NCBI RefSeq assembly: GCF_022346885.1
Contig: NZ_JAKRNK010000005.1
Location: 186,001-250,000 of the forward strand
DNA: 64,000 nucleotides
Direction of reading: 5' to 3'
Origin: Paenibacillus sp. ACRRX
GTDB taxonomy: Bacteria > Bacillota > Bacilli > Paenibacillales > Paenibacillaceae
Shown: in pieces, positions 43,120 to 53,166 of the stretch
Layout of the letters: every line of letters begins with the position of its first letter
Position numbering within the stretch: the first letter of the stretch is position 1
Position numbers and translations under genes: made by a program
The notes under the pieces: model-generated
Database searches by the model: none
What the model saw: only the letters and a program-made list of their open reading frames with translations
Told to the model about the DNA's origin: nothing

Positions 43120-45092
43120 TAAAGCTTGTATGAAGTGGCGATTTGCTGCAACTGCTCAGCGATACTTGCCAAATGATTCGCGGAGGAGGCAACATCCTCC
43201 ATTGCAGCGTTTTGCTGCTCACTCACCGCTGCGACCGTTTCCATTTCTGCAGCGACACCATTGGTCATCTCAATTGATTCGTTAAACGATGTCATCATCG
43301 TCTGATTAGCATCAGTCAAATGCTCGCTAATGTCAGCTAAATGTTTCATATGCGTATTCATGGACTGGACAGCGGCAAACATCTCCGATAAACGTCCCGT
43401 AACAGATCTGGTCAGTTCCTGTCCGACTGCGATGGACTCCGCTCCATCCTCCATAGCGCGAGACACAGACACCGTGCGCTGACCAATCTCTTCAATGATA
43501 CTTGTAATCTGATCAGTCGCTCCACCTGTCTGCTCCGCCAGTTTTCGAACTTCACTGGCTACAACTGCAAAACCTCTGCCATGTTCGCCAGCACGTGCCG
43601 CTTCAATGGCCGCATTAAGGGCGAGCAAATGTGTCTGCTGTGCCAGATGCTGAATAAACACCACAATTTGCTGAATTTGAACCGATTGCTCGTTCAGCAA
43701 ATGAACTTCTTGAAGCGAATGTTCGGATCGCTCTTGGATAGCCTTCATCTGCGTGTTCACTTCTTCTATTGAACGCTGGCCTTCCACTGACCATTCATTA
43801 ATATGAATGACATCTGTTGTTGCGGTATTGACCAACTGAACGACACGCTCAAGTTCTGCTTCCGCATGCTGGGCCATCTGATGAACATGAGCAAGCTGTT
43901 CTCCTGTGGCGTTTGAACGAGAATTAACTTCTTGTAGAGAAGCCGACACTTGCTGAATCGAGGCTACATTCTCTTCCGAATTGGCAGACAACTGCTCTGC
44001 AGAAGCAGCAACAGTATCAGACGCCTCTCTTAATTGCATCATCATTTCAGACAATGATTCAGCCATCGTGTTCACGTTCTGCTCCATAAGCCCTACTTCA
44101 TCCGTACGATTCTTTCCTATATCAAGACGTGTGGACAAGTCCTTCTCTGCAATGCTGCCGCTTAAGCGCTGCACCCTTACTATAGGCTTAATCACGTAGC
44201 GGGTAACCGCAAGCGAGCACAACCCGATGCATAAAAGAAGAATGACTACAAACACAGACGCTCTCACATAAATCACATTCGCATATTTCGTAATATCCTG
44301 TTCAGGGACCACGGACACGATATTTAATCTTAATGGATTATCCTTGTTAAAAGACACAAATGCGCCTTCTTCTCCCTGTGTCAGGTCAAAAGTACCACCA
44401 TTTGAGGCAAGCATAGCTGCATACTGTTCACCTTCCAGCTTGTCTCCAGCCTTCATTCTAGGATAAGCAATGACCTGATTGTTTAAGTCCAGCAGTCCAA
44501 TATAACCGCTCTCCGCCACTTTAAATTGGCTAACCATCTCAGCAAGACTATGAATACGAATATCCAGCGCAATAACATCGTCAGCCGTTCCTACTTTTTT
44601 GGAAAACGTAATGACCATGTCCTTTGTCATGTAATCCTGATAAGGTTCTGATATATATAATTTACCGGGCTTCAAAAGGGCCTCTTTATACCATTCCCTT
44701 GTAGTTGGATCAAAGTTGGTGTCTGTCGAGCGATCACTGTCATAAAATACCCCGTTCATGATCGTATACGCAGACAAAATATCATGATTGTCCTTAGCCA
44801 TTCCTTGCAATCGATTCAACAATACCGATTTGTCTTGAATCAGACTCGCACGATCCTTCTCCAGACTGTTTATCATGTATTCAGCATCTTCATAAATGTC
44901 GCCCAGTACCTGTTCAATGGTTACTTTCATCTGATTGGCTTCATTACGAATCAGCTCGCGCGTATGACCTGCCGATGTTTCCGCAAGCCCGTACACTAAG
45001 CCCATTGTCGGCAGTACAATCAACACAATAAGCATAAGGATAATTTTCAATCTTAGCGATTTGCGTATGTTACGAACCCAACCGTAATTCAT
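43119..45092 (-). CDS. Methyl-accepting chemotaxis protein
   Basis: 657 residues; GAGGGGG precedes the ATG. Membrane helix 1 at about 14-35 ([20 protein letters not shown]), an extracellular dCache-type sensor to about 280 ([40 protein letters not shown]), helix 2 ([20 protein letters not shown]), HAMP to about 350, then the signalling helix with the tip [20 protein letters not shown] and [12 protein letters not shown]. It senses an outside ligand, often an amino acid, and controls CheA. No chemotaxis genes adjoin it. Confidence 0.93.
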   Translation of the reverse strand: MNYGWVRNIRKSLRLKIILMLIVLIVLPTMGLVYGLAETSAGHTRELIRNEANQMKVTIEQVLGDIYEDAEYMINSLEKDRASLIQDKSVLLNRLQGMAKDNHDILSAYTIMNGVFYDSDRSTDTNFDPTTREWYKEALLKPGKLYISEPYQDYMTKDMVITFSKKVGTADDVIALDIRIHSLAEMVSQFKVAESGYIGLLDLNNQVIAYPRMKAGDKLEGEQYAAMLASNGGTFDLTQGEEGAFVSFNKDNPLRLNIVSVVPEQDITKYANVIYVRASVFVVILLLCIGLCSLAVTRYVIKPIVRVQRLSGSIAEKDLSTRLDIGKNRTDEVGLMEQNVNTMAESLSEMMMQLREASDTVAASAEQLSANSEENVASIQQVSASLQEVNSRSNATGEQLAHVHQMAQHAEAELERVVQLVNTATTDVIHINEWSVEGQRSIEEVNTQMKAIQERSEHSLQEVHLLNEQSVQIQQIVVFIQHLAQQTHLLALNAAIEAARAGEHGRGFAVVASEVRKLAEQTGGATDQITSIIEEIGQRTVSVSRAMEDGAESIAVGQELTRSVTGRLSEMFAAVQSMNTHMKHLADISEHLTDANQTMMTSFNESIEMTNGVAAEMETVAAVSEQQNAAMEDVASSANHLASIAEQLQQIATSYKL

Positions 45093-45292
45093 GATGCGCC
45101 CCCTCGTTGCTCTAAGTCCTGAAAATTACACATTTTCTTACCTTTATCGGTATTTTGGTCTTACTTGTGAATACTTGCACCACTATTAATAGCTAGGTAA
45201 ATAATGGAATACTTATCACACTCGCAGCGTTTTCTTCATCCATTACATCCGCAAACGTCTTTATGCTGGCTCCCTACTGACAGTTCCAACCT

Positions 45293-45318
45293 AAAAAGGC
45301 CCCCGCTGCGCGAGGACC
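45293..45318 (-). terminator. Terminator of the ABC exporter operon
   Basis: On the minus strand GGTCCTCGC and GCGGGGGCC make a nine-pair stem with a three-base loop, followed by TTTTT. The rest of the 45093-45369 gap holds nothing clear. Confidence 0.8.
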
Positions 45319-45369
45319 CAAAGGCTTAGCCGTTGCCTTAAGTTTGAAACAGTGAGGCTTCTCCACGTT

Positions 45370-46512
45370 CTATGCCACACTTCTATTCGACGGCCGCAGG
45401 GCAGCTGAACCGATGCCAAGAAATATAATTGTAAATAAGAGCAGTACACCGGCGTGGATCATTACTGACGCCATGCTGCCGCCAGATGCTAACTTTTCAA
45501 TCGCATCCAACGCCCATCGCTGCGGGACAAAATAAGAAACCTTTTGCATATAAGGCTCCATAATAGATATTGGCCAGTAGCAGCCTCCAAGCATACTTGT
45601 TGGCACCACAAACACAAATCCAATCTGAGCATAGGCCTCCGAGCTCGGAAACAGTGCGCCAAGCATACAGCCAATGCTAAGTCCCGCCCATAGAAACAAC
45701 TCCAAGAACATAAATTGCTCGATACCCGATATACCCATATCAATACCGAGCAGCACCCTTGTTAATAATAAAACAATACCAATCTGGATTGAACCGTACA
45801 CAACCGCGCCTCCAAAGTATCCGACAGAAATCTCCCATGATCGAACTGGAGCTGCATACGTGCGAATCATCGTATATTTCTGCTTATCCTCCAGCATGAC
45901 TGTGATCGAATTCAAGCCTGTCATCAACATAAACATCATAAATAGCCCCATGGAAATTCGTAAATTGACAGGTATTTTCTGACTGTTATCCAGCTTCTCT
46001 ACTACAGGTTTATTGTTCATGTAGGCATGTATGCCCTGCTCGGCATGTGCCTCACTATCCAACTTACCGGATTGCGCCAACGCCGATGCCAATGCAGTCC
46101 ATTCTCGTGTTCGCTGCTCCAGTGCCAATTGGATCATCACGCTGCTTTCATTTACACCAAGCCGCATCAGTCGTACGTTCGGCATTTGACCAGCCATCAG
46201 ACGATCACCATAATCTTGAGGGATAAGTAAAGCGTGGCTCAACTTTCGGTCCGTTAATTTGGTTTCCATTAAGCCAGCATCGGACTCAGCCGACAACACA
46301 AACGATTCGCCCAACTGCTTAAGCAGTGCTTTGGACCACACGCTTCCATCCTGATCAACATATGCAACCACAGGCTTCGCTTCCTGGTGTACATTAACTT
46401 GAAACATAATAAAAGCAACCAGACAGGAGGGTAATATAAATGTAAAGACCCACGAACGTTTATTCATGAGCAGTCGGTATATAAAGTGACGTGCAATATG
46501 AAAAGTGTTCAT
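45370..46512 (-). CDS. ABC-2 type permease
   Basis: 380 residues. One N-terminal membrane helix (WVFTFILPSCLVAFIMFQVN), a large outside domain (residues 45-175), then five helices (GLFMMFMLMTGLNSITVMLE to the C-terminus). Layout is that of the YhaP/NatB-type ABC-2 exporters with a permease pair. ATG overlaps the stop of the upstream permease gene by four bases (ATGA), so the two are coupled. With the ATPase upstream it forms a three-gene export operon; drug or peptide export or an antibiotic-sensing role is likely given the neighbouring two-component system. Confidence 0.87.
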   Translation of the reverse strand: MNTFHIARHFIYRLLMNKRSWVFTFILPSCLVAFIMFQVNVHQEAKPVVAYVDQDGSVWSKALLKQLGESFVLSAESDAGLMETKLTDRKLSHALLIPQDYGDRLMAGQMPNVRLMRLGVNESSVMIQLALEQRTREWTALASALAQSGKLDSEAHAEQGIHAYMNNKPVVEKLDNSQKIPVNLRISMGLFMMFMLMTGLNSITVMLEDKQKYTMIRTYAAPVRSWEISVGYFGGAVVYGSIQIGIVLLLTRVLLGIDMGISGIEQFMFLELFLWAGLSIGCMLGALFPSSEAYAQIGFVFVVPTSMLGGCYWPISIMEPYMQKVSYFVPQRWALDAIEKLASGGSMASVMIHAGVLLLFTIIFLGIGSAALRPSNRSVA

Positions 46513-47666
46513 CGGATGACCGCCTTTCGGTGAAGAAGAAATGAGATCACAGCTATAATTCCCGTAATAAACGACAGCTTAAGCACCGATGCAAATACCT
46601 GCACGGAACCTTTTCCCATCATCATATCCAGCAAAGACTGCATCCCCCAGTATGGGATCGTATAAATGCCGATTGATTCTTGTATAGACGGGATCACAAC
46701 GTAACCACCACTGACAGCAACCATCGAAATGATCAAGGTCTGCATAAAAGAGAACATCGTTTCCTGATTCTTGAACCAACCAACTGCCAGTAAGCCTATA
46801 CAAAGAGAACAAAAGATGATCAAAGCTGAGACAGCCGTTATGATCCCCAAACCCCCATGCCACTCCACTCCAAACACGAAGCGGGATACGAACACGATGA
46901 CGGCAGCTTGAACAAGCCCAACTATAAAATGGCCCAACATCTTGCCGAGTGCAATCTCATACGGTCTAGTAGGAGCGGCCACCATACGCATTAACGTTCG
47001 ATTTTCCCGATCCTTATACATGGATGCCCCAAAACTCAGCCCCGTATAAAATAAGAACATGACTAGTATGGACACGGAATAGTACTGCATTGCGCTAACT
47101 GATCGGCCAGCTGTCGTTCCCACCACAACACCATTTGTAGCATTTACCGCACTGACAGTCTCTGTCGGCTTGAACTCTATTTTTTCATGAGGCTGCAAGG
47201 AAGCTATGGTTTGAACCGCACCCATTTCACTAACAAAATATTCAAACATCGTCTCCATAGTCATATTAGCAACACTATCGTTCCCGCGTATTGTCACCAG
47301 CTTAAGAGGAAGACGACTTGATACCTCTGCAGCGGGCACGATTATCCCATAATCAACTCGTTGATCCTTTAATTCATTATCCAGCTCCTTACGATCCGAA
47401 TAACTTTTGAATGCTGCATACTTCATCACTCGTTCATCTTTCGTCCAAGCCTCAAACGCTTTTTTTAATGCACCTGTATCCTGTTGAACGACACCTACTT
47501 TAACCACCTTGATCTCACGTTCCGTTTGCTGAAAGACTTCCATCCCTGACAAGGAAGAGCCGAGAAGAAAAATAAGCAACACCGGCATTATAAAATTGCG
47601 AATATTGGATCCTTTATCACGGTAACGAAGCGCCAGCTCATGACGTGCAATTGTCCATATTGTCAC
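46509..47666 (-). CDS. ABC-2 type permease
   Basis: 385 residues from a GTG at 47666 with AAGGAGG upstream. Similar layout to the next gene: helix 1 (FIMPVLLIFLLGSSLSGMEV), a large outside domain, then five helices (YSVSILVMFLFYTGLSFGAS and on). It is the first of two permeases, probably forming a heterodimer, and lies 13 bases after the ATPase gene. Substrate unknown. Confidence 0.87.
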   Translation of the reverse strand: MTIWTIARHELALRYRDKGSNIRNFIMPVLLIFLLGSSLSGMEVFQQTEREIKVVKVGVVQQDTGALKKAFEAWTKDERVMKYAAFKSYSDRKELDNELKDQRVDYGIIVPAAEVSSRLPLKLVTIRGNDSVANMTMETMFEYFVSEMGAVQTIASLQPHEKIEFKPTETVSAVNATNGVVVGTTAGRSVSAMQYYSVSILVMFLFYTGLSFGASMYKDRENRTLMRMVAAPTRPYEIALGKMLGHFIVGLVQAAVIVFVSRFVFGVEWHGGLGIITAVSALIIFCSLCIGLLAVGWFKNQETMFSFMQTLIISMVAVSGGYVVIPSIQESIGIYTIPYWGMQSLLDMMMGKGSVQVFASVLKLSFITGIIAVISFLLHRKAVIR

Positions 47667-47679
47667 CCGTAACTCCTCC

Positions 47680-48633
47680 TTAGTCTCTGAGTTGGCGTCC
47701 AGTTAGCGTCAAGAACAGCGTCTCCAGATTGGGCTCTTCTCGCTTCATCGAGCGGATCGACAGTTGATGCTTTGTCATAATAAACAAAATATCTTGTAAA
47801 CTTCCTTCCCCTGGCTTTAACAAGAGCTCCATCGTATTTCCAACCAAACTTACTTGACGAACATGCGGGTGCTTCTGCAGTTCGTCAATAGCTGCCGCCC
47901 CATTGTGCTCGAGCGCTTCAACAGTCTCAATCGTGAGTTTATCGTCTGTTCCGAACTGTTGGCGAAGCTCCGCTTCCGTCCCGGTGGCGATAAGCCGCCC
48001 GTCATTCATGATGCCGATTCGAGTGGACACGGCAGACACCTCTTCCATGTAATGGCTCGTATATATAATCGTAGAACCATCCTCGTTCAGCTTCTTCACC
48101 GAGTCCAAGATGTGATTGCGCGAGTGCGGATCAATCCCTACCGTTGGTTCATCCATAATGATGAGTGGTGGTCTATGTGTAATCGCACAAGCAATATTAA
48201 GTCGACGCTTCATGCCGCCCGAGAATGAAGATGCCAAATCATGCTGTCGTTCAAACAGCCCGACACGTTCCAAGGCTTCATCAACCCGTTCTTGCAGCAG
48301 CTTGCCGCGAAGTCCATACAAACGTGCAAAGTAAAGCACATTATGTCTTGCAGATATCATTTCATAGATAGCCAGATCCTGCGGCACGATGCCAATCTTG
48401 CGCTTCGTCTGAAGCGGGGATTGTTTAACCGATTTCCCCTCCAACACGATATCGCCACTATCAATGGGAAGCAGCCCCGTAATCATCTGGATAGTCGTAC
48501 TTTTGCCCGCTCCATTAGGACCAAGAAGTCCGTATATTTCACCCTTTTCGATCTGAATATTTAAATGATCTACCGCTACGCGGCTGTCAAACCGCTTTAC
48601 TACTTGCTCAATGCGCAACAAGCTCATGTACAT
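47680..48633 (-). CDS. ABC transporter ATP-binding protein
   Basis: 317 residues. Walker A GPNGAGKST, signature FSGGMKRRLNIA, Walker B LIIMDEPTVGID and the H-loop in YTSHYME are all present. The C-terminal 90 residues are the DrrA/NatA-type extension. Start is ATG 48633 or the ATG six bases on (48627); AGGGAGG precedes both. It energises the two permeases downstream. Divergent from a histidine kinase and response regulator pair, which may control it. Confidence 0.9.
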   Translation of the reverse strand: MYMSLLRIEQVVKRFDSRVAVDHLNIQIEKGEIYGLLGPNGAGKSTTIQMITGLLPIDSGDIVLEGKSVKQSPLQTKRKIGIVPQDLAIYEMISARHNVLYFARLYGLRGKLLQERVDEALERVGLFERQHDLASSFSGGMKRRLNIACAITHRPPLIIMDEPTVGIDPHSRNHILDSVKKLNEDGSTIIYTSHYMEEVSAVSTRIGIMNDGRLIATGTEAELRQQFGTDDKLTIETVEALEHNGAAAIDELQKHPHVRQVSLVGNTMELLLKPGEGSLQDILFIMTKHQLSIRSMKREEPNLETLFLTLTGRQLRD

Positions 48634-48892
48634 ACAACCTCCCTTATTTTGCAGTCAACTCATATCGGATCTTTCTCGTTATCCCGAGTTCAATCAACAC
48701 TTATCGTCATATCCGGTTCTTGGTTCAAATATATCCCATTCCTGTCTTTACATCAGGTAGAGCAAGTCACTTCATAGGGATGACTTAAGTCATATTTACA
48801 TCCGTTCGCCATATGACTCTCCTCCAGCATGATATAATAAATCAAATAAACGAGACGATGAAAGAAAGAGAAACAAAGGAGTCGATACACTC

Positions 48893-50056
48893 TTGGCCGT
48901 GTGGATGCAGTTTTTGTTGCGATACAGCTTTACTCTTGTTCCGTTTGTATACGTATTGTATTCGGACATCTTTCCTTATCAGGGGGATGACGTGCAGCAT
49001 TATATGTTTGGTGGTCTGCTGATCATGGGCTTAACCGAATTCCGTCGAGCATGGGGTGGGCCTTATGTGCAATTGCTCATCTTTCTCGGCGAGATCGTAA
49101 CAGCCGGCTGGCTGACGTATACTTGTTCCGGCATACTCGCGTTCCTTATGATGGCTTCGGTCATATCTCTGCCTACACACTGGTCCCGTTCCATGGCCTT
49201 TGGCGGCTGTTCTACCGCTTGGATTGGAATGAACCTCGCGCTGCAGCCTCATGAGCCAATGTGGTATGTCGTCATGAACATCTGCATGCTGGCTGTCGCC
49301 GCTTTTGTCATGCACACCTTTTATCAGCAGCGGCTACACAAAACGATTTTAGACAACAACGATGACCTTCGCAGGCAAACGTATGAGTTAACGCAGGCAA
49401 GACAAGAAGTGATGCAGTACGCGCGCATGGTAGAACATATCGCTCAGGCAGAAGAGCGCAATCGAATCGCGCATGATCTGCATGACGAACTTGGACATCA
49501 GCTCGTCCGATTAAAGATGATGATGGATGCCTCTGTTGAAGTGTCACGTATGAATCCCGAGCAGTCCGTAAAGCTGTTCTCGGAAGTACGAGACCAATTA
49601 AGCGGATGCATGGAACTGATGCGCTCCACCGTCAAGCGTATTAAGCCTTCTGATGCAAGCATTCGTGCCTATTCGCTTGAAAAGCTTGCGCTTGATAGTG
49701 GCAATTCCCATCTGAGGGTGACATATCAGATAGCGGGTATCCCATACACCTTATACCCAAGCATGGAGATCACGTTGTTTCGTAACGCGCAAGAAGCAAT
49801 TACGAATGCTATCCGTCATGGAGACGCGACTGAAGTTCATCTGATGCTTCAATATGAACCGGATCGGCTCATTCTTGAAGTGTCCAATAATGGAAAGATT
49901 CCTGAGACTTTGATTGCCGCAGGAATGGGAATTAGAGGAATGAATGATCGGGCCGCCGCTCTGAAGGGGCGGGTGGAGACCGTATTTGAACCCGCATTTT
50001 TGGTTCGGACCATTGTGCCGCTGCATGATACAGGTACTGTCAAGGGGACATCCTAA
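48893..50056 (+). CDS. Sensor histidine kinase, NarL/DesK-type
   Basis: 387 residues from TTG 48893, with AAGGAG about 11 bases upstream; ATG 48905 is the alternative. Five or six N-terminal membrane helices with hardly any outside loop form the sensor (LRYSFTLVPFVYVLYSD; YVVMNICMLAVAAFVMHTFY). Then a coiled coil and a HisKA_3 box: RIAHDLHDELGHQLVRLK, with the phosphorylated histidine in the first HDL. The ATP site is at NAQEAITNAIRHGDA and GMGIRGMNDRAAAL. Membrane-embedded sensors of this sort often detect membrane stress or antibiotics, working with a neighbouring ABC exporter. Confidence 0.9.
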   Translation: MAVWMQFLLRYSFTLVPFVYVLYSDIFPYQGDDVQHYMFGGLLIMGLTEFRRAWGGPYVQLLIFLGEIVTAGWLTYTCSGILAFLMMASVISLPTHWSRSMAFGGCSTAWIGMNLALQPHEPMWYVVMNICMLAVAAFVMHTFYQQRLHKTILDNNDDLRRQTYELTQARQEVMQYARMVEHIAQAEERNRIAHDLHDELGHQLVRLKMMMDASVEVSRMNPEQSVKLFSEVRDQLSGCMELMRSTVKRIKPSDASIRAYSLEKLALDSGNSHLRVTYQIAGIPYTLYPSMEITLFRNAQEAITNAIRHGDATEVHLMLQYEPDRLILEVSNNGKIPETLIAAGMGIRGMNDRAAALKGRVETVFEPAFLVRTIVPLHDTGTVKGTS

Positions 50057-50081
50057 TTTAACGTTAAGGGGACACAAGAGG

Positions 50082-50768
50082 ATGAACAAGTCAATCCGAA
50101 TCGTCATTTGTGATGATGATATATTTATACGTGAGAGCTTAAAATTAATCATTAATTTGCAGCCCGATATAGAGGTAATAGGAACTTGCAGCAATGGCCG
50201 TGAAGCCGCAGACCTTGCATCAGCTACAGCCGTGGATCTTATCCTAATGGATATGCGGATGCCGGAATACGATGGTGTAGAGGGCACACGCCTCGTAAAA
50301 TGTGGCAGTCCATCCACACGCGTGCTTATCTTAACTACGTTTGACGATGAGCAATACATTATTGACGCGCTGCGGTATGGGGCAAACGGCTATCTCCTAA
50401 AAAACAGCCCTCCCGAACGACTAATTGATTCGATACGCAGCGTGCATGCAGGGAACGTGCTTATGGACCCTGCCATAGCGCTGAAGCTGACTCAGCTTCT
50501 TCAGACACCGAAACAGCAGGAAGCGGCCATGCACACTTCCGGTGCAGCTTCGCTCAGACCAAATTGGAGCAGCTTCGACCTGACCCCGTCAGAGCAAGCC
50601 GTCATTAAACATATTGCGGACGGCATGACAAATAAAGAAGTTGCCTCTGCCCTATTTTTAAGCGAAGGAACCATTAAAAATTATGTAACTGACATATTGT
50701 CCAAACTGGCACTTCGTGACCGAACACAGTTGGCTATCTGGTATTGGAAGCAGCGTGACCACGCCTAG
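50082..50768 (+). CDS. LuxR-type response regulator
   Basis: 228 residues from ATG 50082 with AAGGGG ten bases upstream, 25 bases after the kinase. Receiver domain: DD in VICDDD, phospho-aspartate in DLILMDMRMPEYDG, lysine in YLLKNSPPERL. DNA-binding end: LTPSEQAVIKHIADGMTNKE and SEGTIKNYVTDILSKLALRD. Partner of the kinase next to it; the likely target is the divergent ABC exporter operon. Confidence 0.93.
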   Translation: MNKSIRIVICDDDIFIRESLKLIINLQPDIEVIGTCSNGREAADLASATAVDLILMDMRMPEYDGVEGTRLVKCGSPSTRVLILTTFDDEQYIIDALRYGANGYLLKNSPPERLIDSIRSVHAGNVLMDPAIALKLTQLLQTPKQQEAAMHTSGAASLRPNWSSFDLTPSEQAVIKHIADGMTNKEVASALFLSEGTIKNYVTDILSKLALRDRTQLAIWYWKQRDHA

Positions 50769-50843
50769 CACAAGTAACTGCTGTAGGACTGACTTCTAAA
50801 TGCTAAATGCTTCTAGGTGCTTCTAACTACTTGCGGCTTGTTT

Positions 50844-52712
50844 TTACGTACTTGCCCTTATTTTCGGTTGTGCTGCTCTTGCCCTCGTACTCTCGCTGTA
50901 TTCGCTCTTCCCTTGGAACTGCGTCTCGTACAGCAACGCGTACAGTCCGTCCAACTTAAGCAGCTCTGCGTGATGTCCACGCTCTACAATACATCCTGCC
51001 TCAACGACCAAAATCTGATCCGCTGTCAAAATGGTCGACAAACGGTGGGCGATCACAATGGTTGTTCGCCCCTTCATCAGTTCGGACAGCGCTTGCTGGA
51101 CATAGGCCTCTGATTCAGAGTCCAGATGCGAAGTTGCTTCGTCCAAGATGAGAATGCGCGGATCATTCAGAATCGCGCGCGCAATCGCCAGCCGCTGGCG
51201 CTCACCGCCTGACAGACGGTGCCCGCGTTCGCCAACTATCGTGTCATATCCTTGCGGCAGGCTTGCGATTAAGTCATGAATATGCGCCTGCCGGCAAGCA
51301 TTTTCCAGTTCCTCTTGCGTCGCCCCTTTCTTGGCAAACCTGAGGTTGTCTCTGACCGTCGCATGAAACATAAAGGATTCCTGTGTGACATATGCAATTT
51401 GTGCGCGCAGTTCCTTTATCTGTACATCTCGGACATCCAAGCCATCGATACAAACCGCACCCCCGGTCACGTCGTACAACCTGCTTATCAATTGAATAAG
51501 CGTAGACTTCCCTGCGCCACTGGGACCTACCAATGCAATCATTTCACCTGGCTGTACATCAAACGACACATGCTTCAGCACAGCTTCATCGTTCAAGTCA
51601 TAGGCAAATGATACATTATCAAATGTGATCCTCCCCATCACTTGCGGCAAAGGAAGTGCATCTTCAGGACTCGTTACGGCTGGCTGCATATCCATATATT
51701 CAAATATACGTTGAAATACCGCTTTTGCCGTATTAACCTCAATTTGCAAATTGAGCAAAGTACCAAAGGGCTGGTACAAGCGGGACAAATAAGCAGCAAA
51801 CGCTACTATAGCCCCAATTGACATCTCACCCTGCATCACCGCGTATCCCCCATACAAATAAATAATGGCTGTGCCAAGCGGGCCTAGCGTCGTCACGAAC
51901 ATAAAAAACCAACGGCCGACGAGATTCAGCCTAATTTCAAGGTTCATAACCTGCTTATTTTGCGCTTTAAACTGTTCTGCCTGCGAAGCCTCTCTACCAA
52001 ATATACGAGTTAGCGTGGCTCCAGAGATACCAAACACTTCTCCAAGCTGGGAGGACATATTTGCCCTTACGCGTTGTGTCTCACCGCGCAGTCTCTTCCG
52101 GATCTTGGATACTTTACGAACTGGAATCATAGATAATGGCAAAATAAAAACGGCAATCAACGCAAGCTGCCAATCGAGTGCAAATAATATCACGACTGTG
52201 GACACCACTATAACCGCCTGCGTCAGGGAGGAAACAATGACACTTGTGACCACATTTTGTATGGCAGCAACGTCATCTGTCACCCGCTGTATAACTTCAC
52301 CAGAACGTGAAGCGGTGAAGAAACTTATCGATTGACGCTGTAGATTGCTAAATAAGCCTTCTCGCAAATTGGCCATAATGCTTTGTGTTACTTGCGTGTT
52401 CAAGTGGCTTTGCCATACGCTAATGACCCCGCTTAACACAGGTAGTGCGACCAGAAGTCCCGCCATCATGATCAGCGCACCTGTATCTCTCGCTGGTATC
52501 GACACATCAATAATTCGCTGAATTACAAGCGGAGGCAGCAAGCCAATGATGGCCGCTCCAAGCGCCAAACTTATAATAAATACCAGTCGACCGCTATATG
52601 GTCGGAACAACCCCCAAATTCTGCTAAATGGTACCTCATCGACTTCCGTCTGATCCCCTGAATGCTTAGGCTCACGATATCGAATCGTGCTCCCGTCCCA
52701 TGCATGACGCAT
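50844..52712 (-). CDS. ABC exporter, fused membrane and ATPase (multidrug/lipid type)
   Basis: 622 residues; GGAGGGGG precedes the ATG. Six membrane helices at about 35-320, then the ATPase: Walker A GPSGAGKST, signature LSGGERQRLAIARA, Walker B ILILDEATSHLD, H-loop IAHRLST. It is a half-transporter that works as a homodimer, or as a pair with a partner not found here. Substrate could be a drug, lipid or peptide. A perfect 16-base palindrome lies 69 bases upstream. Confidence 0.92.
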   Translation of the reverse strand: MRHAWDGSTIRYREPKHSGDQTEVDEVPFSRIWGLFRPYSGRLVFIISLALGAAIIGLLPPLVIQRIIDVSIPARDTGALIMMAGLLVALPVLSGVISVWQSHLNTQVTQSIMANLREGLFSNLQRQSISFFTASRSGEVIQRVTDDVAAIQNVVTSVIVSSLTQAVIVVSTVVILFALDWQLALIAVFILPLSMIPVRKVSKIRKRLRGETQRVRANMSSQLGEVFGISGATLTRIFGREASQAEQFKAQNKQVMNLEIRLNLVGRWFFMFVTTLGPLGTAIIYLYGGYAVMQGEMSIGAIVAFAAYLSRLYQPFGTLLNLQIEVNTAKAVFQRIFEYMDMQPAVTSPEDALPLPQVMGRITFDNVSFAYDLNDEAVLKHVSFDVQPGEMIALVGPSGAGKSTLIQLISRLYDVTGGAVCIDGLDVRDVQIKELRAQIAYVTQESFMFHATVRDNLRFAKKGATQEELENACRQAHIHDLIASLPQGYDTIVGERGHRLSGGERQRLAIARAILNDPRILILDEATSHLDSESEAYVQQALSELMKGRTTIVIAHRLSTILTADQILVVEAGCIVERGHHAELLKLDGLYALLYETQFQGKSEYSESTRARAAQPKIRAST

Positions 52713-52780
52713 GTAATCCCCCTCCAGCCATATAAAAATATGTAAAATTTTTATGGTTGCTTAGGCCAAACCCCATCTTA

Positions 52781-52796
52781 TATACTGTTCAGTATA
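52781..52796. promoter_or_regulatory. Palindrome between the ABC exporter and the lysine riboswitch
   Basis: TATACTGTTCAGTATA has two perfect seven-base arms. It contains a possible minus-10 (TATACT) for the riboswitch message with TTGCTT 18 bases before it. It could be an operator for a dimeric repressor. Confidence 0.35.
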
Positions 52797-52852
52797 TTGT
52801 AAAAATGATGCGCTGCATCATCATAGTGCAAATAAATCCTCATCCAATTCTG

Positions 52853-53041
52853 ATGAGGTAGAGGTTGCGATCGTTAGGAGTACCGCCGGCGGAGACAGGA
52901 AGTGTCGCTGATGCCGCGGAAAAGGAACGACCGCCGAAATCCATAGGTCCGCTTCCGGGCGTAAGGGTTGGGGCTGTTGCCGAAAGGTGCAGCACTGTCA
53001 TGCAAGTATTACCCGTATCTGCATGGTGCGCTATCTTTAAG
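52853..53041 (+). ncRNA. Lysine riboswitch (L-box)
   Basis: The conserved core is present in order: GTAGAGGTTGCGA near the 5' end, GGAAAAGGAACGACCGCCG (around 52917-52935), TTGGGGCTGTTGCCGAAAGG, GCACTGTCATGC and GGTGCGCTATC at the end, with GGTAG/CTATC closing the base stem. It binds lysine and turns off the gene downstream through the terminator at 53071. Confidence 0.9.
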
Positions 53042-53070
53042 GAAGGGTATGATGGGGACGGCATAGGATT

Positions 53071-53107
53071 AACCGTTTAAGCATCTAACGCTTTTATCGG
53101 TTTTTTT
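53071..53107 (+). terminator. Riboswitch-controlled terminator
   Basis: AACCG (53071-53075) and CGGTT (53098-53102), with AAGC/GCTT inside, followed by a run of seven T. It lies between the aptamer and the permease gene. Confidence 0.75.
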
Positions 53108-53166
53108 GTGTTGTAACCTGCTCCTTTCCAGCTCATACTACACGTATTAAGGAGTGAACTGGACTC

